This document shows positions 16,030 to 25,353 of a DNA stretch of 64,000 nucleotides, piece by piece. The stretch spans positions 54,433 to 118,432 of the forward strand of contig CACNSY010000003.1 in assembly GCA_902623255.1 (NCBI GenBank), read 5' to 3'. Made by a program: the position numbers and the translations under genes. The number at the start of each line of letters is the position of its first letter. The stretch's first letter is position 1. Under the pieces are notes generated by a model. That model was not told where the DNA came from, ran no database searches, and saw only the letters and a program-made list of their open reading frames with translations. Source of the DNA: an uncultured Alphaproteobacteria bacterium. GTDB taxonomy: Bacteria > Pseudomonadota > Alphaproteobacteria > HIMB59 > GCA-002718135.

Positions 16030-17328
16030 ATGTCTGATATCACAACTGTTATACTTGCTGCAGGCAATAGTAAGAGATTTAAAGCAAGTAAATCAAAGCT
16101 TGTTTATCCATTATGCGGGTTACCAATTGTTTCACATATTTTTAATATTGCAAAAAAAATATCTGGTAAAAATATATTAGTTGTATCTAATGAAAAAAAT
16201 AAAGAAGAATTAAAGTTAATATTAAATACCTCAAAGTTAGTTGTTCAAAAAAAACAAAAAGGAACCGCTGATGCAATTGAGCAAGTTAAAAAATATGTTA
16301 AATCAAAAAATATTTTAATTTTATTTGGTGATACACCTTTAGTTGAAGTTAAAGATATAAGAAAACTAGTAAGTAAATTTAAAAAAAGTAAAGCGAAAGC
16401 TTCATTAATTGCATTTAATACTTCAGAGCCACATGGTTATGGTAGGTTATTATTAAATAACAACTACGTTGAAGAAATAATTGAGCAAATCAATTTACAA
16501 CCTGAACAAAAAAAAATCAATTTATGTAATTCTGGTATTTTGATAGTAAATACTAAATTATTATTTGATAATTTAAAAAATATTAAAGAAAATAAAATTA
16601 AAAAAGAAAGATATCTTCCTGATATATGCAAAATTTTTTCAAAAAAAAATATTCCTATCAATTATATTGAGTGTAACAAAGAAACAATGTTGGGCATAAA
16701 TACATTGGATGATTTTAATGTTGTACAAAATATCTTGCAAAAAAAATACGTAAAAAATTTTATAAAAAATGGAGTCAATTTTTTAAAACCCAATACTTGT
16801 TATTTAAGCTATGACACCAAAATTGAACCTACTGTTACAATTGAAAGCAATGTTACAATAAAGGAAAAAACAATTATAAAAAAAGGTTCAATAATTAAAA
16901 GTAATTCATACTTAGAAGACGTTACAATAGATGAAAATTCACATATTGGTCCAAGTGCTAGATTAAGACCAAAAACAAAAATTGGAAAAAAATCAAAGAT
17001 TGGTAACTTTGTTGAAATTAAAAATTCTAAAATTGGAAATAATGTTTCTATTGCTCATCTTTCATATGTTGGAGATTCAGAAATAGGAAATAATGTAAAT
17101 ATAGGTGCTGGCACAATAACTTGTAACTATGATGGAAAGAAAAAACACAAAACGATAATAAAAGATAATGTATTTATAGGTTCAAACACATCACTTATTG
17201 CTCCAGTTGTAATTGAGTCTAAATCTAGAATTGGCGCAGGTAGTGTTATCACTAAAAATATTCCCAAAAATTCACTTGCTATTGAAAGATCAGCCTTAAA
17301 AATTCTAAGAAATAAAAGATCTAAATAA
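16030..17328 (+). CDS. glmU: Bifunctional UDP-GlcNAc pyrophosphorylase / glucosamine-1-P acetyltransferase
   Basis: This 432-residue enzyme makes UDP-GlcNAc for peptidoglycan and lipid A. The N-terminal nucleotidyltransferase has VILAAGNSKRFKASKSK, LFGDTPLV and EPHGYGRL. The C-terminal half is a left-handed beta-helix of hexapeptide repeats ending in GAGTITCNYDGKKKHKT and FIGSNTSLIAPV, the acetyltransferase active site. The length is slightly short compared with E. coli GlmU but both domains look intact. Confidence 0.95.
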   Translation: MSDITTVILAAGNSKRFKASKSKLVYPLCGLPIVSHIFNIAKKISGKNILVVSNEKNKEELKLILNTSKLVVQKKQKGTADAIEQVKKYVKSKNILILFGDTPLVEVKDIRKLVSKFKKSKAKASLIAFNTSEPHGYGRLLLNNNYVEEIIEQINLQPEQKKINLCNSGILIVNTKLLFDNLKNIKENKIKKERYLPDICKIFSKKNIPINYIECNKETMLGINTLDDFNVVQNILQKKYVKNFIKNGVNFLKPNTCYLSYDTKIEPTVTIESNVTIKEKTIIKKGSIIKSNSYLEDVTIDENSHIGPSARLRPKTKIGKKSKIGNFVEIKNSKIGNNVSIAHLSYVGDSEIGNNVNIGAGTITCNYDGKKKHKTIIKDNVFIGSNTSLIAPVVIESKSRIGAGSVITKNIPKNSLAIERSALKILRNKRSK

Positions 17329-17358
17329 TAACCCTTGTTTCAAGATATATTAGGGTTT

Positions 17359-17379
17359 ATGAGCCTTTTCAAATTATGA
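17359..17379 (+). other. Possible 6-codon leader ORF coupled to the DAHP synthase start
   Basis: An ATG at 17359 opens the frame MSLFKL, whose TGA overlaps the DAHP synthase ATG as ATGA. A 6-bp stem (17330-17335 with 17352-17357) lies just upstream. It contains one Phe codon. This may be a coupling or attenuation leader, or chance. Confidence 0.2.
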
Positions 17380-18749
17380 GCGATAAATGGTCACCAAATA
17401 GTTGGAGAAATAAAAATGCTCTTCATATGCCTAACTATCAGAATGAAGATCATCTAAATAAAACTCTAAATGAAATTTCCAAATATCCACCTTTAGTTTT
17501 TGCTGGAGAAGCGAGACTATTAAAAAAGAAACTTGGAGAAGTTTCAAACGGAAATGCTTTTTTATTACAAGGTGGAGACTGTGCAGAAAGTTTTGCAGAT
17601 TTTCATCCAGATAATATTAGAGATACATTTAAAGTTATTTTACAAATGGCTGTTGTATTAACGTTTGGCGCTTCTTGTCCAATTGTTAAAGTAGGAAGAA
17701 TTGCTGGACAGTTTGCTAAGCCAAGATCATCTTCCACAGAAGTTATTAATGATTTAGAACTTGAGTCTTATAAAGGCGATATAATTAATGGGATAGACTT
17801 CAATCAAAAAGACAGAGATCCTAATCCAGATAGATTAATTCAGGCCTACAATCAGTCTGCATCTACACTTAATCTTTTAAGAGCTTTTTCTCAGGGTGGT
17901 TTTGCCAATTTAAATAAAATACATCAATGGAACCTAAATTTTGTTAAAGGTGAGAATGCTGCTAAATTTAGAGAGATATCTTCTAGAATTGACGAATGCT
18001 TATCTTTTATGGAGGCATGTGGAATAAATGGAAATAGTGTAAGACAATTAAATGAAACAGACTTCTTTACAAGTCATGAAGCTTTACTTCTTCAATATGA
18101 GGAAGCATTAACAAGAATAGATAGTACTTCAGGTAAGTGGTACGATGTTTCAGCTCACATGTTGTGGGTAGGTGACAGAACACGACAACTTGATGGAGCT
18201 CATATTGAATTTTTAAGAGGTATTGAGAACCCTGTAGGTATTAAAGTGGGTCCAAGCACAAAGACAGAAGAACTATTAAAGATATTAGATGTGTTGAATC
18301 CAAATAATGAAGCTGGAAAAATAACGCTGATATGTAGAATGGGTCATGAAAAAGTTAGTGGAATACTTCCAAAAATAATTAGATCAGTTAATTCAGCTGG
18401 TAAAAATGTTGTTTGGACTTGTGACCCCATGCATGGAAATACTATCAAATCTAACACGGGTTTTAAAACTAGGCCATTAAAAGATATAATTTCTGAAATT
18501 CAGCAATTTTTTCAAATTCACAGAAGCGAAGGAACATATCCAGGCGGCGTCCATTTAGAAATGACTGGTCAAGATGTTACAGAATGTATGGGAGGTCTTC
18601 AAGAAATAACAGATGAAGATCTAAAAAATAGATATCATACATATTGTGATCCGAGACTAAATGCCTCGCAGTCTCTAGAATTGGCTTTTTTATTATCAGA
18701 TTTTTTAAAAGAAGAAAAATTGCTCTCAAAGCAATCTTCAAATTTATAA
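17376..18749 (+). CDS. 3-deoxy-7-phosphoheptulonate synthase, class II
   Basis: This 457-residue enzyme condenses phosphoenolpyruvate and erythrose 4-phosphate in the first step of aromatic amino-acid synthesis. It is the plant/actinobacterial class II type: the start has WSPNSWRNKNALHMPNYQ, then LLQGGDCAESFADF, VKVGRIAGQFAKPRSS, GDRTRQLDGAHIEFLRG, CDPMHGNT and GGVHLEMTGQDVTEC. No class I signature is present. It is the third gene in a plus-strand run of housekeeping genes, 47 bp after glmU. Confidence 0.94.
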   Translation: MSDKWSPNSWRNKNALHMPNYQNEDHLNKTLNEISKYPPLVFAGEARLLKKKLGEVSNGNAFLLQGGDCAESFADFHPDNIRDTFKVILQMAVVLTFGASCPIVKVGRIAGQFAKPRSSSTEVINDLELESYKGDIINGIDFNQKDRDPNPDRLIQAYNQSASTLNLLRAFSQGGFANLNKIHQWNLNFVKGENAAKFREISSRIDECLSFMEACGINGNSVRQLNETDFFTSHEALLLQYEEALTRIDSTSGKWYDVSAHMLWVGDRTRQLDGAHIEFLRGIENPVGIKVGPSTKTEELLKILDVLNPNNEAGKITLICRMGHEKVSGILPKIIRSVNSAGKNVVWTCDPMHGNTIKSNTGFKTRPLKDIISEIQQFFQIHRSEGTYPGGVHLEMTGQDVTECMGGLQEITDEDLKNRYHTYCDPRLNASQSLELAFLLSDFLKEEKLLSKQSSNL

Positions 18750-18770
18750 ATTTATATTTATATATTACTT

Positions 18771-19511
18771 ATGAATTCAAAAGATAAAATCCTATACATT
18801 TCTAATTGGATTAAAGATTACGCTAAATCTATAAATAATAACCCAACTACACTAGTAATAGGAGTGTCAGGAGGAGTTGACTCAGCTCTTACTAGCACCT
18901 TATGTGCTCAAACTGGTTTAAAAACTATAGCTGTTTCAATGCCTATTAAGCAAAATTCATCACAACATGATTTAAGTTTAAGACATTTAGAATTTTTAAA
19001 GCAAAATTACCCAAATGTAGAAACAAAAATTATCGAGCTAGATAATGTTTTTAAAACATTTCAAAATACGATGCAAAATTTTGATAGTGAGTTAGCTTTT
19101 GCAAATTCAAGATCTAGACTAAGAATGGTAACTCTATACCAAATAGCTCAAAGCAATAATGGTATAGTTGTTGGTACTGGAAATAAAGTTGAAGATTTTG
19201 GTGTTGGATTTTATACAAAATATGGTGATGGAGGCGTAGATATATCGCCAATAGCAGATTGTACTAAAACTGAGGTGTGGGAATTAGCTGAAGAAATTGG
19301 GGTTATAAAAGATATTATTAGCGCAGCACCGACAGATGGTTTATGGGATGATAGTAGAAATGATGAAAGCCAGCTTGGTCTTTCATACAAGCAATTAGAA
19401 GAAGCAATGGAAAATAAGTCTAGTGAATACTACAGTAGATACGAAGAAATTAGAAAGCCAAATCTTCATAAGATGAAGCCTATTCCCGTTTGCGAAATTC
19501 CTAAAGAATAA
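18771..19511 (+). CDS. nadE: NAD synthetase, ammonia-dependent
   Basis: This 246-residue enzyme amidates nicotinic acid adenine dinucleotide to NAD. The ATP-pyrophosphatase P-loop is VIGVSGGVDSALTS at about 28-41, and the family segments SRSRLRMVTLYQIA, VVGTGNKVEDFGVGFYTKYGDGGVD and APTDGLWDDSRNDESQLGLSY follow. There is no N-terminal glutaminase domain, so it uses free ammonia. gltX starts two bases after its stop region. Confidence 0.94.
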   Translation: MNSKDKILYISNWIKDYAKSINNNPTTLVIGVSGGVDSALTSTLCAQTGLKTIAVSMPIKQNSSQHDLSLRHLEFLKQNYPNVETKIIELDNVFKTFQNTMQNFDSELAFANSRSRLRMVTLYQIAQSNNGIVVGTGNKVEDFGVGFYTKYGDGGVDISPIADCTKTEVWELAEEIGVIKDIISAAPTDGLWDDSRNDESQLGLSYKQLEEAMENKSSEYYSRYEEIRKPNLHKMKPIPVCEIPKE

Positions 19512-19512
19512 T

Positions 19513-20847
19513 ATGAAGTGTAGGTTCGCTCCTAGCCCTACAGGAAAAATACATATCGGTAATGCTAGATCAGCAATTTTGAATTGGATTTTTTGTCAAA
19601 AAAATCAAGGTGAGTTTGTATTAAGAATTGATGATACTGATGCCAATAGGAGTTCTAAAGAATTTGAGACAAGTATAAAAGATGATCTTACATGGCTTGG
19701 ATTGAATTGGAGTTATACTTTTAATCAATCCTCAAGGAAAAATATTTACAATGAGAAAATCCAAATTTTAAAACAAAAGAAAAGACTTTATCCATGTTTT
19801 GAAACAGAAGAGGAATTAGCTTTAAAGAAAAAATCTTTATTATCATCTGGGAAACCACCTATTTATGATAGATCATCATTAAATCTAAGTGATGAGGAAA
19901 TAGAAAAAAAAATAGAATCTGGAATCCAACCCCATTGGAGATTCAAATTAGATCATGAAAATATTAGTTGGAAAGATATTATTAAAGGAGATGTTTCATT
20001 TGATGCAAAAAATTTGAGTGATCCTGTTTTAATTAGAGCTGATGGAACATTATTATACCATTTACCTTCAGTCATTGATGATATTGAAGAAAAAATTACA
20101 CATATTATTAGGGGGGAGGATCACATAGCTAATACTGCCTATCATATTCAAATTTTTAAGGCTCTTGAATCTTCTATTCCATCATTTGCTCATCATCCAT
20201 TCTTAGTTGATGAAACTGGTAAGGGTTTTAGCAAAAGACTTGGAAGTCTTTCAATTGAAAATTTTAGAGACGAAGGATATGAAAATATATCGTTACTTAA
20301 TTATTTTCTTTTTATTGGTTCGAGCAGTAATATTGATCCAATCAAAGATTTAAATGAAATAGTAAAAAAATTTGATATTCAAAGCTTATCTAGATCTTCT
20401 GCTAAATTTTCAATTGAATCCTTAAGAAATCTTAATGAAAATACCATTAAATTATTTAGTTATAATGAGATTAGTCATAAGTTAAAAAATATAAAATCCA
20501 ATTTTCAAAAAGAGAGTTTTTGGCGTTTTATTAAAAATAATATTTCATTTGTTAATCAAGCTAAAGAATGGGAAGAAGTAATTACAAAAATAAATAATGC
20601 TAAAGATTTAAATATTGATGATAGTTTTATTAATACGGCAGTTGATGAATTACCCGAGGATCCTTTTGATGAAACAACATGGGATCATTGGACATCTAAA
20701 ATTAACAAAAAAACTGGGCTTAAAGGAAAAGATTTATTTATGCCTTTGAGGTTGATTTTGACTGGAAAATCTCATGGACCTGAATTAAAATATCTACTAC
20801 CATTATTTGATAGAGACGAAATCTTGCAAAAACTTGGAAAAATCTAG
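19513..20847 (+). CDS. gltX: Glutamyl-tRNA synthetase
   Basis: This class I synthetase of 444 residues charges glutamate onto tRNA-Glu, and in alphaproteobacteria often tRNA-Gln. The HIGH motif is SPTGKIHIGNARSAILNW, and DDTDANRSS and IIRGEDHIANTAYHIQIF follow. The KMSKS loop reads GKGFSKRLGSLSIENFRDEG, the KR-L-G-S form common in one of the two alphaproteobacterial GltX paralogues. Which tRNA it prefers cannot be told here. Confidence 0.93.
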   Translation: MKCRFAPSPTGKIHIGNARSAILNWIFCQKNQGEFVLRIDDTDANRSSKEFETSIKDDLTWLGLNWSYTFNQSSRKNIYNEKIQILKQKKRLYPCFETEEELALKKKSLLSSGKPPIYDRSSLNLSDEEIEKKIESGIQPHWRFKLDHENISWKDIIKGDVSFDAKNLSDPVLIRADGTLLYHLPSVIDDIEEKITHIIRGEDHIANTAYHIQIFKALESSIPSFAHHPFLVDETGKGFSKRLGSLSIENFRDEGYENISLLNYFLFIGSSSNIDPIKDLNEIVKKFDIQSLSRSSAKFSIESLRNLNENTIKLFSYNEISHKLKNIKSNFQKESFWRFIKNNISFVNQAKEWEEVITKINNAKDLNIDDSFINTAVDELPEDPFDETTWDHWTSKINKKTGLKGKDLFMPLRLILTGKSHGPELKYLLPLFDRDEILQKLGKI

Positions 20848-20885
20848 TAAATTTTAATTTATACTCTAATAGCGATCTAGTAATT

Positions 20886-22472
20886 ATGGAAGACAAAGTA
20901 TATTTATTCGATACCACACTTAGAGATGGTCAGCAAACAACAGGAGTTAATTTTTCTGTTAGTGATAAAATGAATATATCTCAACATCTTGATGATTTAG
21001 GAATAGATTACATTGAAGGTGGATGGCCGGGAGCAAATCCTACCGATAATGATTTTTTTTCAAGAAATACAAAATTTTTAAAAAGTAAATTGACTGCCTT
21101 TGGTATGACAAGAAGACCAGGTAGAAGTGCAGATAACGATCCAGGATTAAATGCACTTATTAATTCAAGCGCAAGTTGTGTTTGTATTGTAGGTAAATCC
21201 TCATCATTTCACGTAAAAAACGCTTTAGAGATATCTGAAGATGAAAATTTAAAAATGATCAGTGATAGTATTCAATCAATAAAAAATAAAAACAAAGAGC
21301 CAATTTTTGATGCAGAACATTTTTTTGATGGCTTTAAAGAAAATAAAGAGTTTGCATTGAATTGTATTAAAGCAGCGTATGACGCTGGTGCAAGATGGGT
21401 TGTTCTTTGTGATACAAATGGTGGAACTCTTCCAGATGAAATTTACAATATTGTTTCAGAAGTAGTAAAAGTTATACCAGGTCAAAATGTTGGTATACAT
21501 GCTCACAATGATACTGACAATGCAGTTGCAAATGCATTAGCAGCTATTAATGCTGGAGCAAGACAGATACAGGGAACGATTAACGGTTTAGGAGAAAGAT
21601 GTGGAAATACAAATTTAATTTCTTTAATTCCATCTTTGGTTCTAAAAACAAAATATAAGACAAATATTTCAAAAGATAAATTAAAAAATTTAATACTTAT
21701 TTCTAGAACATTAAATGATATTCTTAATATGCCTTCCAATAAAAATGCTCCATATGTAGGAGATCATGCGTTCTCTCATAAAGGTGGATTACATGCATCT
21801 GCAATCGAAAAAAATTCTTCAACTTATGAACATATTGAGCCAGAAATAGTTGGAAATTCTAGAAACGTTGTAATTTCTAATCAGGCAGGAAGATCTAATA
21901 TATTAAATCAATTAAATAAGATTAATATTGATCTACCTAAAAATGAAATCAACAATATCTTAGAGATTATCAAGGAAAAAGAATCAGAAGGATATTCATT
22001 TGATACTGCTTTAGCTAGTTTTGAATTATTAGTAAGACGTCACCTTGGTCATTTTGAGGATTTTTATAATTTAGAAAAATTTAGAGTTACAGATGAAAGA
22101 AGATGGAATGCTAAAGGTGAAATTGTTACTGAAGCGGAGGCTACAGTATTTTTAAAAGTTAAAGATTCAAATATGATGACAGTGGGTACTGGAAATGGTC
22201 CAGTAAATGCTATTGATAGTGCATTAAGAAAAGCCCTAATTGATTATTATCCTGATCTTAAAGATTTAAAGTTAACTGATTACAAAGTTATGATTCTTTC
22301 ATCAGAAAAAGGTACTGGCGCTATCACAAGAGTTTTAATTGAATCATCTGATTCCACTAATACACATTGGACAACTATTGGCGTATCTCCAAATATTATT
22401 GATGCATCTTATAGTGCTATTTTTGATAGCATTACTTTTAAGCTATTAAATGATTTAAAGAATAAAAATTGA
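20886..22472 (+). CDS. cimA: (R)-citramalate synthase
   Basis: This 528-residue LeuA-family enzyme condenses pyruvate and acetyl-CoA to citramalate, opening the threonine-independent route to isoleucine. The catalytic DTTLRDGQQTTGVNFSVSDK is near the N-terminus, DTNGGTLPDE and HAHNDTDNAVANALAAI are the metal-binding strands, and GLGERCGNTNL follows. The C-terminal third is a LeuA-type regulatory domain. The tryptophan in YIEGGWPGANPTD is a CimA marker, not found in 2-isopropylmalate synthases. trmJ overlaps its stop. Confidence 0.94.
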   Translation: MEDKVYLFDTTLRDGQQTTGVNFSVSDKMNISQHLDDLGIDYIEGGWPGANPTDNDFFSRNTKFLKSKLTAFGMTRRPGRSADNDPGLNALINSSASCVCIVGKSSSFHVKNALEISEDENLKMISDSIQSIKNKNKEPIFDAEHFFDGFKENKEFALNCIKAAYDAGARWVVLCDTNGGTLPDEIYNIVSEVVKVIPGQNVGIHAHNDTDNAVANALAAINAGARQIQGTINGLGERCGNTNLISLIPSLVLKTKYKTNISKDKLKNLILISRTLNDILNMPSNKNAPYVGDHAFSHKGGLHASAIEKNSSTYEHIEPEIVGNSRNVVISNQAGRSNILNQLNKINIDLPKNEINNILEIIKEKESEGYSFDTALASFELLVRRHLGHFEDFYNLEKFRVTDERRWNAKGEIVTEAEATVFLKVKDSNMMTVGTGNGPVNAIDSALRKALIDYYPDLKDLKLTDYKVMILSSEKGTGAITRVLIESSDSTNTHWTTIGVSPNIIDASYSAIFDSITFKLLNDLKNKN

Positions 22473-23179
22473 CTCCAAAAAATCCAAGCATAATTTTAGT
22501 TAGACCCCAACTTCCTGAAAATATTGGAATGGTTGCTCGTGTTATGCACAACTTTGGTTTAAAAGATCTAATTGTTGTTTCACCAAGAGATAAATGGTTA
22601 AACAATAAATCAATAAATGCAGCAAAAAAAGCAACGAAAATTATTAAGAATATTAAAGTATATGATGATTTAGAAATTGCACTTTCTAATTTTTCTTATG
22701 TTGTGGCCACAACGAATAGAAGAAGATATTTGGAAAAAAATTCTACTAACGATTTTAAATTTATTAAAAGAAAAATTATTGTTAATAAAAAAACAGCAAT
22801 ACTTTTTGGCCCTGAAAATTCAGGCCTTTCAAATGAGGATTTGAGATTATCTGATATTATTTTTACTATTGAAACAAGTAGTAAAAGTAATTCATTAAAT
22901 CTTTCTCATGCAGTTACTGTTTTAAGTCATAAATTATTTGAATTAAATAATTTAAAAATTACTAATTCTATTTCAATTGAAAAAGATAATATAAGTAAAT
23001 ATCAATTATCTAAATTCTTAAATTATATGATTGAGAAACTTGAAAATAAAAGATTTTTTACTCCAAGTGAAAAAAAAGAAAGTATGAAAAATAATATTTA
23101 TAGTATTTTCACAAAAATACCTCTTACAAAGAAAGAATTACAGACATTATGGGGAATTACTAAAAAACTTAATAAATAA
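22469..23179 (+). CDS. trmJ: tRNA 2'-O-methyltransferase, TrmJ type
   Basis: This 236-residue SPOUT enzyme methylates the ribose of nucleotide 32 in several tRNAs. The family start IILVRPQLPENIGMVARVM, then LFGPENSGLSNEDL and SKSNSLNLSHAVTVL (the knot and AdoMet site), are clear. It starts with TTG overlapping the cimA TGA (TTGA), so translation is probably coupled. Confidence 0.9.
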   Translation: MTPKNPSIILVRPQLPENIGMVARVMHNFGLKDLIVVSPRDKWLNNKSINAAKKATKIIKNIKVYDDLEIALSNFSYVVATTNRRRYLEKNSTNDFKFIKRKIIVNKKTAILFGPENSGLSNEDLRLSDIIFTIETSSKSNSLNLSHAVTVLSHKLFELNNLKITNSISIEKDNISKYQLSKFLNYMIEKLENKRFFTPSEKKESMKNNIYSIFTKIPLTKKELQTLWGITKKLNK

Positions 23180-23202
23180 GCCAAAAATTGAGTATATTAA
23201 AT

Positions 23203-23230
23203 TTGACATAGTACTTTAAATCACTATATA
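23203..23230 (+). promoter_or_regulatory. Candidate sigma-70 promoter for rpsD
   Basis: TTGACA (23203-23208) is followed by 16 bases and TATATA (23225-23230), just before the rpsD ATG at 23243. The -35 box is a perfect consensus. This would give rpsD its own promoter downstream of trmJ. Confidence 0.5.
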
Positions 23231-23242
23231 CCCCTCATAATA

Positions 23243-23863
23243 ATGACAAAAAGACATAACGCTAAATACAAAATTGATAGAAGGTTAGGTGTTAACTTGT
23301 GGGGGAGACCTAAAAGCCCTTTTAATAGAAGAAACTCAAAGCCTGGTCAGCATGGTGTACAGGGACAAAGAAAGAAACTATCAGATTATGGAAATCAGTT
23401 ATTTGCTAAGCAAAAACTTAAATTTTATTACGGTGATTTAACTGAAAGACAATTTAGGAATATTTTTAGAAAAGCTTCTAATATTAAAGGTGACACAAGT
23501 CAGATTTTAATTGAACTTTTAGAAAGAAGATTAGACGCTACAGTCTATAGAATGAAATTTGTACCTACTATTTTTTCTGCAAGACAATTAGTTAATCATG
23601 GTCATGTAAAGGTCAATGGAAAAAGAGTTAACATTCCATCTTATAGTGTTAGCGACGGAGATGAAATCTCAATAAGAGATAAAAGTAAAGAAATTAATTT
23701 AATTGTAGAATCAATTAGTTCTCAAGAAAGAGAAATTCCAGAATACTTAGAAGTTGATGTAAAAGAGTTGAAAGGCCGTTTTTTAAGAGCACCTCTAATT
23801 CATGATGTTCCTTATCCTGTAACTATGGAACCTAATTTAGTTATTGAGTATTATTCAAGATAA
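23243..23863 (+). CDS. rpsD: 30S ribosomal protein S4
   Basis: This 206-residue primary 16S rRNA binding protein nucleates assembly of the 30S body. It has the N-terminal [37 protein letters not shown], and the S4 RNA-binding domain [32 protein letters not shown]. It lacks the N-terminal zinc-finger cysteines of some S4 forms. Its end overlaps the convergent rarD gene by 23 bp. Confidence 0.97.
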   Translation: MTKRHNAKYKIDRRLGVNLWGRPKSPFNRRNSKPGQHGVQGQRKKLSDYGNQLFAKQKLKFYYGDLTERQFRNIFRKASNIKGDTSQILIELLERRLDATVYRMKFVPTIFSARQLVNHGHVKVNGKRVNIPSYSVSDGDEISIRDKSKEINLIVESISSQEREIPEYLEVDVKELKGRFLRAPLIHDVPYPVTMEPNLVIEYYSR

Positions 23864-24740
23864 TTTCTTTTTTATAACTATCATAAATATAAATTATTAT
23901 TCCTATCCAAATAATTATAAATGATATTAACTTAAGATGTAAAATTTCTTCATTAAGAATAAATACTGAAGTTATAAAATGAAATGTTGGTGCTAAGTAA
24001 AATAAAACTCCGGCAAGACCTAATTGAATAAATTTTAAACCCAAATTAAAAAAAAATAATGGAAAAATTGTTACAGCTCCCGTTAGAATTAAAAATAATG
24101 ATGTCTTCAAATCAACACTAAAGATACTATTTTCATTTTGCCAAAATAAATAAACTAAGTATGGGATAGATATTAAAGATATTATGAAAGTCTCATATAG
24201 TAAGCCAATTGAAGGATTAACATTAACTTGTTTTCTTAATAATCCATATATTGCCCATGAGGTCCCAATCCAAATTATTATGAATGGAAATTGATTTAAA
24301 TTAATAAATAAGAATAATATACCTAATAACATAAGACATACAGATGCAAATTTAGGCTTAGTTATTTTCTCATTTAAAAAAAAATAACCAAGAACAATAC
24401 TTATCATTGGAGTAATAAAGTAACCCATTGATGCATCCTGAACTCTTTCTTGTCCTACAGAATAAATAAAACCTGCCCAGTTACCTGCAATAAGAAAAGC
24501 TGTAATTGTTAAAAAAAAAATTTTTTTTCTAGATTTAAATATTTCAATAAAATCACTTATGTTTGAAATTAAAATTAATAATAAAAATAAAAAGATAAAT
24601 GACCAGAAACCTCTATGAGCTACAACTTCAATAGTTTCAACGTGATTTAATTCATTAAAAAAAAGGGGTTGTGGGAGCCCCCAAAAAATTGCTGCAATAC
24701 AGGAAAATATTACACCTTTAGAAAATTTATTATTTAACAA
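23841..24740 (-). CDS. rarD: EamA-family transporter, RarD type
   Basis: This 299-residue protein has about ten predicted membrane helices. The start [21 protein letters not shown], the [10 protein letters not shown] segment and [14 protein letters not shown] near the end match RarD-type permeases of the drug/metabolite transporter family. The substrate is unknown. It begins with TTG one base after the grxD stop, so it is the last gene of the map-purB-bolA-grxD-rarD run. Confidence 0.88.
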   Translation of the reverse strand: MLNNKFSKGVIFSCIAAIFWGLPQPLFFNELNHVETIEVVAHRGFWSFIFLFLLLILISNISDFIEIFKSRKKIFFLTITAFLIAGNWAGFIYSVGQERVQDASMGYFITPMISIVLGYFFLNEKITKPKFASVCLMLLGILFLFINLNQFPFIIIWIGTSWAIYGLLRKQVNVNPSIGLLYETFIISLISIPYLVYLFWQNENSIFSVDLKTSLFLILTGAVTIFPLFFFNLGLKFIQLGLAGVLFYLAPTFHFITSVFILNEEILHLKLISFIIIWIGIIIYIYDSYKKEIILNNTQ

Positions 24741-24741
24741 A

Positions 24742-25083
24742 CTAGGACGGGTTTACGTCTATTCCATTTGTATTGAATAATTCTAATAACTCACCACTTT
24801 CAAACATTTCAGTTATGATATCACACCCACCTATAAATTCTTTCTTAACATAAAGTTGTGGTATGGTTGGCCAATTAGAATATATTTTAATACCTTCTCT
24901 CATTTCATCACTCTCTAGCACATTCAAACTTCCAAATTTAACACCTACTTTATTTAATATTTCAACTACTCTTGCAGAAAATCCACATTGAGGAAAAACA
25001 GGTGTTCCTTTCATGAAGAGCATTACATCATTTGAGTTAATTTCATTTTCTATATTTTGAGATACATGGTCATTATTATTCAT
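24742..25083 (-). CDS. grxD: Monothiol glutaredoxin Grx4
   Basis: This 113-residue glutaredoxin has the CGFS active site (PQCGFSARVVEIL) and NWPTIPQLYVKKEFIGGCDI. Such proteins carry [2Fe-2S] clusters with glutathione and partner with BolA in iron-sulfur trafficking; bolA lies two bases upstream, which supports this. Confidence 0.96.
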   Translation of the reverse strand: MNNNDHVSQNIENEINSNDVMLFMKGTPVFPQCGFSARVVEILNKVGVKFGSLNVLESDEMREGIKIYSNWPTIPQLYVKKEFIGGCDIITEMFESGELLELFNTNGIDVNPS

Positions 25084-25085
25084 TA

Positions 25086-25316
25086 TTACTCCGATACAGT
25101 TTTTAGCTTAAGTGCGTGCAAATCACTACCCATTTTACCTTTAAATGCATCATAAACCATCTTATGTTGTTCTACTCTTGTTTTTCCAGAAAAAGATTTT
25201 GATGTTACTGTAGCACTGTAATGATCACCATCTCCTTTAAGATCTTCAATTTCAACAGTTGCATCTGGTATAGCTTCTTTAATAAATAGCTTAATTTGTT
25301 CAACAGTCATTGGCAT
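25086..25316 (-). CDS. bolA: BolA-family protein
   Basis: This 76-residue protein of the BolA/IbaG class has the family's DGDHYSATVTSKSFSGKTRVEQHKMVYDAF segment in two parts, with the conserved histidines that share an iron-sulfur cluster with Grx4. A second ATG two codons downstream could also serve as the start. Confidence 0.94.
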   Translation of the reverse strand: MPMTVEQIKLFIKEAIPDATVEIEDLKGDGDHYSATVTSKSFSGKTRVEQHKMVYDAFKGKMGSDLHALKLKTVSE

Positions 25317-25353
25317 AACTATAAAATAGTTCAGATATTAGTAAAAATAAAGA

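Noticed and set aside
17330..17357. Stem between glmU and DAHP synthase as a terminator
   Set aside because: Only six pairs with a 16-base loop and no T-run; too weak to call.
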